NCBI GenBank assembly: GCA_026390595.1
Contig: JAPLFQ010000022.1
Location: 124,001 to 188,000, forward strand
Origin: Ignavibacteriales bacterium
Lineage (GTDB): Bacteria > Bacteroidota > Ignavibacteria > UBA10030
Length of the DNA: 64,000 nucleotides
Reading direction: 5' to 3'
In this document: one piece after another, positions 26,230-34,594 of the stretch
Layout: each line of letters starts with the position of its first letter
Numbering within the stretch: position 1 is the stretch's first letter
Position numbers and translations under genes: made by a program
Notes under the pieces: generated by a model
What the model was told of the DNA's origin: nothing
Databases searched by the model: none
Seen by the model: only the letters and a program-made list of their open reading frames with translations

Positions 26230-26715
26230 ATGGAACAAGACAAGGACATTACGCCCGCCGAGATGCTTGCCCACCTCAAATCGAATCGCTTCATCGTCGG
26301 AATCCCATTCGCAGCGCTCATCCTTGATTTGCTGGGGCGCTCGCTGAGCGATTTCGACATGTCAGTGTTCCGGCCTCTTGAAGCCGGGATCTTCGTCGTC
26401 GCCGGACTTTCCCTCCTGGTTGCAGCACACTTCGACAGACAACACTCCCTGAAGTCACACCGCATCGAGATATGGCTCGCCCTGGCATTCGGTTTGGGCG
26501 CCCTTCGCAGCGGACTCTGGGCAGCCGGGATGGATATACAGGATGTCAACAACATCGACATGGCTTTCGGCGTGGCGGGAGCTGTGTGTGTCTATTTTTG
26601 GACGACCCGGTCTTCGCTTCAGGTTGCTGTCAAGCCAGTGCCCAAAATCCGGGTACCTACCCCTCCTGCCACCAAAATCGCTCAGAAGCCATCTGACGAG
26701 CGATATGTGAACTAA
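26230..26715 (+). CDS. Membrane protein of unknown function
   Basis: This 161-residue protein has about four hydrophobic segments: FIVGIPFAALILDLLG, AGIFVVAGLSLLVAA, IWLALAFGLGALRSGL and FGVAGAVCVYFW. The cytoplasmic or periplasmic tail is proline-rich (PVPKIRVPTPPATK). GAGAAGA precedes the start. No family is recognised. Confidence 0.65.
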   Translation: MEQDKDITPAEMLAHLKSNRFIVGIPFAALILDLLGRSLSDFDMSVFRPLEAGIFVVAGLSLLVAAHFDRQHSLKSHRIEIWLALAFGLGALRSGLWAAGMDIQDVNNIDMAFGVAGAVCVYFWTTRSSLQVAVKPVPKIRVPTPPATKIAQKPSDERYVN

Positions 26716-26822
26716 CGATCATCGTATGTGAAACACCTTACTCCGTTTCTGCCCGGCTTCGAGAACCGCACGGTCAGTGAGTTGCCGATTTCAGTCAATA
26801 CGCTAACCCAGGCATGATCATC

Positions 26823-27323
26823 ATGAAAACAATCAATCTCCTCAATATCGGCCATGCAACGCTTCGGTTGCTGCAGACTGACACCGAACAATTCTGCCGT
26901 TCCCACAATGTTCAGATGGGTCAGAATGCCGGCATCCTCCTCGACGTGGTCGCTCAAACAACGAAACTCATGACCACGGTCGGCGGAGATCCAAAGTGGT
27001 TCGGTTACCTCGCCATCGACACCAGCACCAGACAGATGGTCGGCACGTGCGCATTCAAGGGAGCACCGACAAAGGAAAGAAGCGTTGAGATTGCCTACTT
27101 CACATTCCCTGTATTCGAAGGAAAGGGCTATGCGACAGCGATGGCATCCATGCTCATTCACGCCGCACAGTCGTCTCCGGAAGTCGACTCCGTCATCGCT
27201 CATACTCTGCCTGAGACAAACGCATCGACGAGAATTCTCCAGAAGGTGGGTATGAAGTTCCTGGGAGAAGTCATCGATCTTGAAGACGGCCGTGTGTGGC
27301 GGTGGAGTCTGGATCCGGGCTGA
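26823..27323 (+). CDS. GNAT-family acetyltransferase
   Basis: The 166-residue protein has the GNAT acetyl-CoA fold of the RimJ/RimL type, which acetylates amines on proteins or small molecules. The signature is the segment MVGTCAFKGAP, SVEIAYFTFPVFEGKGYATAMASML (motif A, with the pyrophosphate-binding EGKGYA) and TLPETNASTRILQKVGMKFLGE (motif B). The ATG at 26823 has AGG nine bases before it; the ATG at 26814 is too close to that site. The substrate is unknown. Confidence 0.85.
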   Translation: MKTINLLNIGHATLRLLQTDTEQFCRSHNVQMGQNAGILLDVVAQTTKLMTTVGGDPKWFGYLAIDTSTRQMVGTCAFKGAPTKERSVEIAYFTFPVFEGKGYATAMASMLIHAAQSSPEVDSVIAHTLPETNASTRILQKVGMKFLGEVIDLEDGRVWRWSLDPG

Positions 27324-27421
27324 CAGTCTGCAATTTCGAAATTCTCCATTCCTTGTTCGTTATTCGAGATTCATCTTGAATTCTGAATAATGAACAAACG
27401 AATTTCGAATGCTGAAGTAAT
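27324..27421. repeat. Degenerate TTCGAA/TGAAT phrase repeat
   Basis: Downstream of the acetyltransferase gene the spacer consists of variants of CAATTTCGAAATTC, CGAGATTCA, TTGAATTCTGAATAATGAA and CGAATTTCGAATGCTGAA. The phrases are short, imperfect and overlapping. Similar text occurs at 4210-4310 and 8225-8265. Confidence 0.5.
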
Positions 27422-27464
27422 GTGAGTGCTCTGTACATTGGTGTTCATCGTCGCCCCCCTTTTG

Positions 27465-27495
27465 TTGACACTCCACGCAATTTGCGTTACCTTTG
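27465..27495 (+). promoter_or_regulatory. Bacteroidota-type promoter for the thioesterase gene
   Basis: TTG at 27465-27467 is followed after 20 bases by TACCTTTG at 27488-27495. This matches the -33 TTG / -7 TAnnTTTG consensus of the primary sigma factor of Bacteroidota. The expected start of transcription is about 60 bases before the TTG start codon at 27560. Confidence 0.6.
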
Positions 27496-27559
27496 CGGCA
27501 CAGAGCCCATCGTCGCACTACACACCATCAGCACCGACCTGACAAGAGGAGGCACGCTC

Positions 27560-28066
27560 TTGCTCCACCATGTAACCGGAAAGCAACAGAACAGCAAGAT
27601 GTGTTTTGTCTGCGGGTTGAAAAACCCCTTTGGATTGCACAGTTCCTTCTACGAGCTGGAGAGCAAGGAGCTCGTGTGCGTTTTCACCCCGTCAGATCAG
27701 CATCAGAGCTACCCGGGGCGACTCCACGGCGGAATCACCACAGCAATTCTCGATGAGACGATCGGTCGAGCCATCATGGTGCTGCACAAGGAGATGCTAT
27801 GGGGAGTGACGGTGGAGTTCGCGACGAAATTCAAAAAACCGATTCCTCTCGGCCAGGAGCTTCGCGTGGTTGGCAGAATTACGAGCGATACCAGCCGTTT
27901 TTTTGAAGGAACGGGAGAACTCCTCCTTCCTGACGGCGTGGTTGCTGCAACTGGCCACGGGAAGTACATCAAGATGCCGCTTGAGAAGATTGCGGACTTT
28001 GATGCAGCCGAGCAGGAATGGAGAATCGTGCACACAGAGCGGGATCCAAAGACCATCGAACTGTAA
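27560..28066 (+). CDS. PaaI/hotdog-fold thioesterase
   Basis: This 168-residue hotdog protein hydrolyses an acyl-CoA thioester. FVCGLKNPFGLH begins the domain. YPGRLHGGITTAILDETIGRAI carries the HGG catalytic/binding motif of the PaaI group. The later strands end with ATGHGKYIKMP. I place the start at the TTG at 27560 because GAGGAGG precedes it by seven bases; no ATG in frame gives a complete domain with a ribosome binding site. A Bacteroidota promoter lies about 65 bases upstream. A periplasmic MBL-fold gene follows. Confidence 0.82.
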   Translation: MLHHVTGKQQNSKMCFVCGLKNPFGLHSSFYELESKELVCVFTPSDQHQSYPGRLHGGITTAILDETIGRAIMVLHKEMLWGVTVEFATKFKKPIPLGQELRVVGRITSDTSRFFEGTGELLLPDGVVAATGHGKYIKMPLEKIADFDAAEQEWRIVHTERDPKTIEL

Positions 28067-28112
28067 TTGTTTTCACGGATGCAGTTTCTCTCATGTTCAA
28101 AGGAGTCGCCCC

Positions 28113-28850
28113 ATGAAACGAATCGCACTCATCACGGCGCTGCTGTTGGCCGTCGTAGCGTTGCCGCTCCTCGGCCAGCCGAAATACGAGAGTGACACGC
28201 TCAAGTCAGCTGAAGGAAACATCATCATCTCCTTTCTCGGCCACGGTTCGGTGATGTTCGGGTTCAAGAGTATGGTCATCTACATCGATCCTGTCAGCCG
28301 ATACGCCGATTTTGCGACAATGCCCAAGGCCGACCTGATTCTCGTCACGCATGAGCACGGTGATCACCTCGACAGTGCGGCAATCGAGGGACTCCGAAGT
28401 GATAAAACGAAGATCCTTTGCACCGAAGCCTGTCTTCCGAAGGTACGCGGTGGAAGCGTCATGAAAAACGGCGAAACTCAAACGATAAGCGGCATAAAAG
28501 TCGAAGCCGTGCCGGCATACAATATCGTTCATATGCGGAGCGAGGGTGTTCCCTACCATGCAAAGGGAGCCGGGAGCGGGTACATCCTGACTTTTGGCGG
28601 AAAAAGAATCTACACTGCCGGCGATACGGAGAATATTCCCGAGATGTCGAAGCTCGGTACAATTGATGTTGCCTTTCTCCCGATGAATCTTCCTTACACC
28701 ATGACGCCCGAAATGGTCGCCGAAGCCGCGAAGAGAATGCAACCGAAGATTCTGTATCCCTATCACTTTGGAAAGACCGACACTGCCCTTCTCATGAACC
28801 TGCTCAAAGACGAAAAAGGGATCGAAATACGAATCAGGAAAATGCAATAG
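28113..28850 (+). CDS. Secreted MBL-fold metal-dependent hydrolase (UlaG/UPF0173-like)
   Basis: After a cleavable signal peptide (residues 1-21) the 245-residue protein shows the metallo-beta-lactamase fold. LGHGSVMF is the first His-containing turn of the UlaG-like subgroup. VTHEHGDHLDS is the zinc-binding HxHxDH motif. YTAGDTENIPE carries the bridging Asp, and YPYHFGKTDT the last His. These proteins hydrolyse phosphoester or lactone bonds; the substrate here is unknown. AAGGAG precedes the start. The nucleoside hydrolase gene starts one base after the stop, so the two are translated together. Confidence 0.87.
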   Translation: MKRIALITALLLAVVALPLLGQPKYESDTLKSAEGNIIISFLGHGSVMFGFKSMVIYIDPVSRYADFATMPKADLILVTHEHGDHLDSAAIEGLRSDKTKILCTEACLPKVRGGSVMKNGETQTISGIKVEAVPAYNIVHMRSEGVPYHAKGAGSGYILTFGGKRIYTAGDTENIPEMSKLGTIDVAFLPMNLPYTMTPEMVAEAAKRMQPKILYPYHFGKTDTALLMNLLKDEKGIEIRIRKMQ

Positions 28851-28851
28851 T

Positions 28852-29919
28852 ATGGGCGCCGACGCACTCATAGGGGCCGTAACAATCCCGTTCGTCCATA
28901 TCACCGATCTCTATCATCCTCCGCAGGATCCGGACGACCACTTTGATCTTGCAACGGTGATGGCATTGCCGGAGCTCGACCTCAGGGGAGTCATCCTTGA
29001 TACAACGACGAGATTCCTGCACGCGGCCCCGCAGGGATTCGATATTCCCCGAGATCCCGGTTTTGTCCCCGTGGTCCAACTCAGTTACCTGCTTGGTCGG
29101 ACAATTCCAATCGCCGTTGGTCCTTCTGAGCCGCTGAAACATGAAGGGGACAATTGTCGCGATCGTGCGCCGTCAGAGCAGGCGGGCGTCGAACTGCTCC
29201 TGAGCATCCTGCGTTCAAGCTCCGAACCGGTGGTGATCTCGATGGTGGGTTCGGCACGCGTGGTCGCTGCGGCATTCCTGCGCGAGCCCGAGCTGATGCG
29301 CACACGGACGCGGGCCCTGCTACTCAATGCGGGAGCGACGGCAAAGACCAAGACCGAATGGAATGTTAATCTCGATCTCATCGCATACAAGGCACTGTGG
29401 AACTCCGGATTGCCGATTCATTGGTACCCTTGCGCGACAGAGCGTGGAGCGTTCGACGAGGACCACGAGTATGGCACCCACTGGAAGGCCTCTCATGAAT
29501 CCCTGCTGCATGACCTGTCTCCCGCCCTTCGGGCATGGTTTTGTTACTCACTCACTGGCAATGCACGCGGAGACATCATTCGCGCTCTCAGAGAAGAGGG
29601 TAAAGGTTCCGCGTGGGAGCATGTCTTGTCTGCGAAGCGCAACTTGTGGTCGACAGCATCACTCGTGATGGCTGCTGGCCGCACTCTGGCAAACACACCG
29701 CAGGGATGGCGTTTTGTGGCCGGCAACGGGTCTTCGATATCCGGATGGCCGATGTTTCTCGACCCGATTACTGCATCCGTTCGAGAGGACGGTCAGGTGG
29801 ACTGGCAATCGGATGCCGGGGCTTCAAGGTACAGGATTTTCCGGCGACAGCCCGGGCGGCAGTACGGGGCCGCGATGGCTGAAGCTCTTCACGCGTTGCT
29901 CCAATCAATGCAGTGCTGA
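28852..29919 (+). CDS. Nucleoside hydrolase-like protein
   Basis: The 355-residue protein resembles inosine-uridine-preferring nucleoside hydrolases, which split ribonucleosides into base and ribose. The N-terminal HPPQDPDDHFDLATVMALPELD resembles the calcium-binding DxDxxxDD motif. Further family-like segments are VVISMVGSARVVAAAFLREP and NVNLDLIAYKALWNSGLPI, the latter like the conserved E/N-x-N-xx-D region. It lacks a signal peptide. The start codon is one base after the preceding stop. The C-terminal 80 residues look divergent, so the substrate could be other than a nucleoside. Confidence 0.75.
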   Translation: MGADALIGAVTIPFVHITDLYHPPQDPDDHFDLATVMALPELDLRGVILDTTTRFLHAAPQGFDIPRDPGFVPVVQLSYLLGRTIPIAVGPSEPLKHEGDNCRDRAPSEQAGVELLLSILRSSSEPVVISMVGSARVVAAAFLREPELMRTRTRALLLNAGATAKTKTEWNVNLDLIAYKALWNSGLPIHWYPCATERGAFDEDHEYGTHWKASHESLLHDLSPALRAWFCYSLTGNARGDIIRALREEGKGSAWEHVLSAKRNLWSTASLVMAAGRTLANTPQGWRFVAGNGSSISGWPMFLDPITASVREDGQVDWQSDAGASRYRIFRRQPGRQYGAAMAEALHALLQSMQC

Positions 29920-29959
29920 GCATCGGTGTAAACGTTGTTGGTTTCTGCAGGAGACGGTC

Positions 29960-30340
29960 ATGAAACATCACGCTCTTATCCTGGCGTGTATTTTCGTCCT
30001 TGCCGCGTGGGATGGGTGCAAGGACTCGGGTTCCATACTCGATGACGATTCCGGCATCGAGGGACAGGTCTTTTTGATTTCCAAGCCCGGTCCCATCCCG
30101 ATCGGGTGGATCCCACCTCCGCTCGAGCAGGTAAACACCATACAGGTACTGGATGCTCAGCGGAAGATTGTGCGGGAGGCGGCCACGAGTGACAAAGGCA
30201 AATTCATCATCCCGGTTCAACCCGGGACCTACTATCTTAGAGTGAAAGAGTCTCCGATAACCGCCGAGACAGGCCCCTTTGTCATCGCAGCCGGGAGATA
30301 TCTGATTGTAGAAGCTCACTACGACAGCGGAATGCGCTAG
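29960..30340 (+). CDS. Small lipoprotein with a carboxypeptidase-regulatory-like domain
   Basis: This 126-residue protein has a short signal sequence ending WDGCKDSG, a plausible lipobox Cys. The rest reads as one beta-sandwich: GIEGQVFLISKPGP, then VLDAQRKIVREAATSDKGKF and PGTYYLRVKESP. That is the pattern of carboxypeptidase regulatory-like or peptidase-associated domains. It is probably anchored to a periplasm-facing membrane. GGAGACGG precedes the start. A role cannot be assigned. Confidence 0.7.
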   Translation: MKHHALILACIFVLAAWDGCKDSGSILDDDSGIEGQVFLISKPGPIPIGWIPPPLEQVNTIQVLDAQRKIVREAATSDKGKFIIPVQPGTYYLRVKESPITAETGPFVIAAGRYLIVEAHYDSGMR

Positions 30341-30392
30341 CACAAGATCATTCGCATCGCCACTCTCGTCACCATATCACAAGGAGAAGATT

Positions 30393-31154
30393 ATGACAGG
30401 TCGAATCAGCGCTCTCATAGGATCGTGCGCACTTATCTTCGCAGTCAGTACAGCCCAGGATGCCGGTCAGTACACGCGCGACGAAGTCGGAGCCGTCAAA
30501 AAGAAGATCGTAGCCGTGCTCGACGCCGTCGGACAAATGCCTGAGGGGTATTCGAAGGAACGAGAGAGTTTCAATCTTCCCACAGATGCAGGCAAGAACA
30601 GTTCGTCGGGTCTCTTCCATCCTGTGTACGCGAGCGGTGAACGCAGGTTCGGGAGTGAAAAAGCGGTCCAGAAAGACGCCAAAGAAATCCAGAAGGAATA
30701 TCAGAAGAAGATGGCTGAAGCGCAGGCAAAAGGCGATATCTCCGCCATCTCGAAAATGGCACAGGAGATGCAGCAGAAGGCAGCCCAGGTTCAGATGAAG
30801 GCTGTAACGTCTCAAAAAGTGCCGATCAATCTCCGGGTTCAGATCAACTCAAACCCGGGAGCGACGATCGATCCGGATGCTGTTGTGTTTGAGAAACCAG
30901 GTGTCATCGCGCTGAAAGAGAAGAAAGATGGGACTGAAGACGAAGGAAGCATCCACATTTTCTTCGATCCCGTCAGCCTCAAGAACACCAAGCAACTTTC
31001 ACGAATCGATACCAAGTTGCCGGAAAAGGGGACAAGCTCGAAAACTGCCGTTTTCAATGTTACCGTTGAATTCTCTGGTCCGATCGCCGAGATTGAAGCC
31101 TGGGCGAAACGAATGGATACGGCTAAGGTGCTTTCCCTGATCGATGGGAAGTAG
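30393..31154 (+). CDS. Secreted protein of unknown function with a charged helical middle
   Basis: The 253-residue protein has a signal peptide (residues 1-21, ending STAQ). The helical, strongly charged segment at about 85-135 (AVQKDAKEIQKEYQKKMAEAQ and on) probably forms a coiled coil. A beta-rich C-terminal region includes VPINLRVQINSNPGATI and FNVTVEFSGPIAEIEAW. AAGGAG precedes the start. No family is recognised. It is followed 18 bases later by another unknown gene, suggesting a transcription unit reaching to the broken methyltransferase gene. Confidence 0.65.
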   Translation: MTGRISALIGSCALIFAVSTAQDAGQYTRDEVGAVKKKIVAVLDAVGQMPEGYSKERESFNLPTDAGKNSSSGLFHPVYASGERRFGSEKAVQKDAKEIQKEYQKKMAEAQAKGDISAISKMAQEMQQKAAQVQMKAVTSQKVPINLRVQINSNPGATIDPDAVVFEKPGVIALKEKKDGTEDEGSIHIFFDPVSLKNTKQLSRIDTKLPEKGTSSKTAVFNVTVEFSGPIAEIEAWAKRMDTAKVLSLIDGK

Positions 31155-31172
31155 CGCGTACAGGAGAATCGT

Positions 31173-31583
31173 ATGCTTGCCAAAATGAAGAAATACGTTG
31201 TCGTCTGCCTGCACAATCAGACTCCGCTCTCTGAGAACGAGGCAAGGAGACTCAAAGAGCGAATCATCGCGTCGAAGCCGCATTACTGGGAGGAATACGA
31301 ACCCGGAGTCTATCTCGCATTCTTCCTCATCAAATGGGGCGGCAGAACGAAAAGCATCAAGTTGACCGCGAGCGCCAGAGTACTCAAAGGACCCGGGACA
31401 CCCTTTGAGAACATGGGTGTTGACAGAGCCATAGGCGAACTTGTCACTGAATCAACGTGGTACGGCAAAATCCTGACCTGCCCGTTCGGCGACGCCGTCA
31501 ACCAGGCGATCAAGAAGGCCCGTGAGGATGGAGCCAGATACACCACACCGGGCGATAGCAGGACCGGGGAGGAGAAGCAGTGA
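31173..31583 (+). CDS. Conserved-looking cytoplasmic protein of unknown function
   Basis: The product has 136 residues, no signal peptide and no membrane segment. It begins MLAKMKKYVVVCLHNQ and ends in a hydrophilic tail. GGAG upstream supports the start, though the internal Met five codons in is possible. The stop overlaps the GTG start of the next gene by four bases (GTGA). I do not recognise a family. Confidence 0.6.
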   Translation: MLAKMKKYVVVCLHNQTPLSENEARRLKERIIASKPHYWEEYEPGVYLAFFLIKWGGRTKSIKLTASARVLKGPGTPFENMGVDRAIGELVTESTWYGKILTCPFGDAVNQAIKKAREDGARYTTPGDSRTGEEKQ

Positions 31584-32026
31584 CCCGGGACCGAATGAAC
31601 ATCCTTTCTGTTTCAGGCTTTCTGATCATGGTCGCCGGACTGATGTTGTTGTATCTCAACCGCGGGCTTTTTTCGTTTTCACCTGTTGTGATTGCGCTCC
31701 AGGCAGCGGCGGTTTCTCTCATGGTCTGGGCACGCGTCACGTTCAAAGCGCGGAGCTTTCATCTCTCTGCAGCTCCGACGGAGGGAGGACTCGTTACCAC
31801 AGGTCCATACAAGTATATTCGCCATCCGATCTATGCGGCGGCTCTCCTGTTCGGTTGGTCGGGTGCCGCCGGCAACTGGTAGGCTGAGAATGCTCTTCTC
31901 GGGTGCCTCGTGTTCGCGGGTGCAATCACGCGGCTGATATGCGAAGAACAGCTGGTACGAGCACGGTATTCCGAATATCAGCAGTATGCAGAGAAGACAA
32001 AGAGGCTGATACCGTACGTGTTTTGA
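31580..32026 (+). pseudogene. Isoprenylcysteine carboxylmethyltransferase-family gene interrupted by an in-frame TAG
   Basis: The reading frame starts with GTG at 31580, after GGGGAGGAG, and reads 100 codons to a TAG at 31880-31882. The same frame then continues without another stop to TGA at 32026, 149 codons in all. The first part has two or three membrane helices and the SAM-binding VTTGPYKYIRHPIYAAALLFG. The part after the stop has RLICEEQLVRARYSEYQQYA and TKRLIPYVF. This is the conserved C-terminal end of ICMT/PEMT-type membrane methyltransferases, which should follow directly. A single base change, for example TGG or CAG to TAG, would explain the break. A sequencing error is possible. 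Confidence 0.82.
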
Positions 32027-32060
32027 ATTCATTGAAGCTTCTCCGGAAGGGAGGCGGCGT

Positions 32061-32693
32061 ATGCGTTCCAGTGAGGCCATTGTGGCAACTGTTCTGGGAA
32101 GATCATTGGTGTCGATCGCGTGTTGTTTCGTAGTCGGCTTGATTGTCTTTCAATCGCGCGTCTTTCACCCGTACTTCTGGACTTCGCAGCTTATCATGTT
32201 CGGCATCGCAGGTTCGCTGTTCTTTCACACGCTGCGGATCAATCGAAGAAACGCCTTCGCGGTGCTGCTGGTGGTGTTCGTCGTGACGATCGGGTTGCTC
32301 TTTCGGCATCTCCAGCCGGTGATGATACTGAGAGATTCCATCTTCTATGCGACTCTCGCCGGGGTTCTTTACGCCTTCTTCACCGTATTCTACGTGAAGA
32401 GTGTAAGACTAAGGAATCTCCAGCCCCTCGTGCTGGCAACGCTCTTCGCCATAGCGTTTTCGATCGCCACTGTTTTCCTTGGCTTCCTGGATGAGACGTT
32501 CTTCCGTCCCGTCGCTTCCAGCCTCTTTGAGGCAGTCCTGACAAATGCGAAGTATCAGTTCCTTGTGGGATTGGGAATTGGGCTCGGCATTCTCTTGCTG
32601 GACATTGGCTATGTCCACAGGGCCTGTGTGCTCATACAACGCCTGCTGGGCTCGCTCGGCGCGTCGTTTCGTGAATTTGGAGAGCGGCTATAA
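32061..32693 (+). CDS. Multi-pass membrane protein of unknown function
   Basis: This 210-residue protein has about six hydrophobic stretches, including LVSIACCFVVGLIVF, FAVLLVVFVVTIGLLF, LVLATLFAIAFSIATVFLG and FLVGLGIGLGILLLDIGY. A GGAGG lies at 32049-32053, close before the ATG. No family is recognised. It sits between the broken methyltransferase and the SpoIIE-type phosphatase. Confidence 0.65.
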   Translation: MRSSEAIVATVLGRSLVSIACCFVVGLIVFQSRVFHPYFWTSQLIMFGIAGSLFFHTLRINRRNAFAVLLVVFVVTIGLLFRHLQPVMILRDSIFYATLAGVLYAFFTVFYVKSVRLRNLQPLVLATLFAIAFSIATVFLGFLDETFFRPVASSLFEAVLTNAKYQFLVGLGIGLGILLLDIGYVHRACVLIQRLLGSLGASFREFGERL

Positions 32694-32757
32694 CTTTCTC
32701 GCACAAATGCCGTCCTCATGGTATCCATTGTTCCTTTTTCCCTGACACCGTAGACCT

Positions 32758-33864
32758 ATGACCTCTGGCAACCCCTCCTCTGATTCAAAACCTAACCTCG
32801 GCAGGACTATCATGGATGATTTTCGTCGCGGCGATTTTGAGCGGACGATGCGGCGCGACTTCAGCGAACTGAAAGATTTCATGCTGACCGAGGAACGCCA
32901 GAAACGGCTCAAAGAAATGAAACAGGTGAAACGTTGGCTATTCATCGCCTGGTGGTTCCTGGAGGGGCTCTTCCTGAAGTTGACGCCCGCACGGCGCATC
33001 CTGCTCCTTCTTGCGATCCTGTTGCTGATCTCCAACGTCAGCGTGAGAACCGACGGACAGGGATCGAGCTTCGAAGGATTTCATTTCATAGGTGCGCTCG
33101 TTCTGTTGTTCATCATCATGCTCGAGCTCAAAGACAAGCTTCTCGCGCACGAAGAGCTTGAAGCCGGCCACGCCGTGCAGAATGCGCTCATGCCGGAACG
33201 CACGCCTCAGGTTCCGGGGTGGAGCCTCTGGCTCTATACGCGGTCTGCCAACGAGGTCGGCGGCGACCTGGTGGACTTCATTCAAATCACCCCCCAGAGG
33301 ATCGGGATCACGCTCGGCGACATTGCGGGCAAGGGCCTGCGCGCCGCTCTGCTCACAGCGAAACTCCAGGCAACAATCCGGGCGCTCGTCCCGGACGTCA
33401 TATCTCTTGATGCACTCGCCTCAAAGCTCAACTTCATCTTTTGTCGTGACAGTCTCCCCAACCTGTTCGCCTCTGTCGTCTATGTCGAAATCCAGCCTGA
33501 CTCCGGCTCTGTCCGCATGGTAAACTCCGGACACTTTCCTCCGGTCATCCTGCGCGGCGGTCAGATCGAGAAGACAGAAAAAGGGGGCATCGCTCTGGGC
33601 CTCTCATCGCAGTCGACATTTCATGAACAATATATCGAACTCGGCAAGGGAGAAACGATGGTGATCTATTCCGACGGACTCACCGAAGCCCGGAACCTGG
33701 AGGGCGCGTTCCTCGGAGAACAACGTATTCTCGACCTTCTTCCCCAGCTCACGCCGTACTCGGCTGAACAAATCGGCGATCGACTGCTGCAAGAGGTTGA
33801 CCGCTTCATCGGCGAAGCGCGGGCATTCGACGATGTTTCGATCGCCATCCTCAAACGCATCTAA
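32758..33864 (+). CDS. Membrane-anchored SpoIIE/RsbU-type protein serine phosphatase
   Basis: The 368-residue protein has a charged N-terminal region, two membrane segments (about 80-98 and 108-124) and a C-terminal PP2C-type phosphatase domain. Metal-binding motifs are EVGGDLVDF, LGDIAGKGLRAALL, VIYSDGLTEA and FDDVSIAIL. Such enzymes dephosphorylate STAS-domain anti-anti-sigma proteins in partner switching. A STAS protein is encoded at 60936, but no anti-sigma kinase is adjacent. The first ATG lacks a clear ribosome binding site; a start at 32812 is the alternative. Confidence 0.87.
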   Translation: MTSGNPSSDSKPNLGRTIMDDFRRGDFERTMRRDFSELKDFMLTEERQKRLKEMKQVKRWLFIAWWFLEGLFLKLTPARRILLLLAILLLISNVSVRTDGQGSSFEGFHFIGALVLLFIIMLELKDKLLAHEELEAGHAVQNALMPERTPQVPGWSLWLYTRSANEVGGDLVDFIQITPQRIGITLGDIAGKGLRAALLTAKLQATIRALVPDVISLDALASKLNFIFCRDSLPNLFASVVYVEIQPDSGSVRMVNSGHFPPVILRGGQIEKTEKGGIALGLSSQSTFHEQYIELGKGETMVIYSDGLTEARNLEGAFLGEQRILDLLPQLTPYSAEQIGDRLLQEVDRFIGEARAFDDVSIAILKRI

Positions 33865-34096
33865 CCAGAATCCACAGAAGTGTGGTGCCTCCGCATCCTC
33901 GGCGACTCTGCGATGATCATCTTCTATCAAAGAAGAACACCCCCTTTTCCCGACGTGTTCGACCTTCTCCTCAAGAATCCGTACATTGCCCTGTAAGCAC
34001 CCGACCAGAGGTTCAGGTGTTCACCTCGCCGTGAAACTCTGAATCGTCTTCCTCTGTTATCTATTGAAGTCCACCTTGATGAGCGTAAGGCATCAT

Positions 34097-34594
34097 ATGA
34101 AACGCGCAATCTCGAAGTCTCAATCGCCCCGGCTGGATGATCTTGTTTTTCAGGTCGATCAGTCCTATCGCAGAAAGGCCTGGCACGGAACGAACCTGAG
34201 GGGTTCTTTGCGCGGACTGTCGGCGCGCGAGGCTGCCTGGCGTCCGGGCACCGGCAGGCACAACATCTGGGAAATCGTGGTGCACTGTGCCTATTGGAAG
34301 TATATCGTCCGCAGGCGGCTCCTTGGGGAAAAGAAGGGATCATTCCCTTTGAAGGGAAGTAATTGGTTCCTGCGATCAACCAATCTGACAGAAAAGGCGT
34401 GGACGCAAGATCTCAAACTGCTGGAAACATGCCACTCATCCCTGCTTGAAGCCGTCGCTCAGTTAAACGACCGGGATCTGGCCCTCAACCCGAAGGGAAT
34501 CAAAGTGAGTAATCTGGCCATTATCGTCGGCATCGCTTCGCACGACGTCTATCACGCCGGTCAAATACAAATCTTAAAGAGGCTTCAGCGTTGA
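34097..34594 (+). CDS. DinB-family putative metalloenzyme
   Basis: The product, 165 residues from the chosen start, is a four-helix-bundle protein of the DinB/YfiT family, often thiol-dependent transferases. The three expected metal-ligand His are visible: HNIWEIVVHCAYWK and SHDVYHAGQIQILKRL. The start is uncertain. I prefer 34097, with TAAGG six bases upstream; 34079 is also possible. The stop overlaps the start of the metallophosphoesterase gene by four bases. Confidence 0.78.
   Translation: MKRAISKSQSPRLDDLVFQVDQSYRRKAWHGTNLRGSLRGLSAREAAWRPGTGRHNIWEIVVHCAYWKYIVRRRLLGEKKGSFPLKGSNWFLRSTNLTEKAWTQDLKLLETCHSSLLEAVAQLNDRDLALNPKGIKVSNLAIIVGIASHDVYHAGQIQILKRLQR

Noticed and set aside
31880-31882. 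TAG read as pyrrolysine
   Set aside because: The family is not known to use pyrrolysine, no PylT or PylS gene is visible, and a nonsense mutation is simpler.
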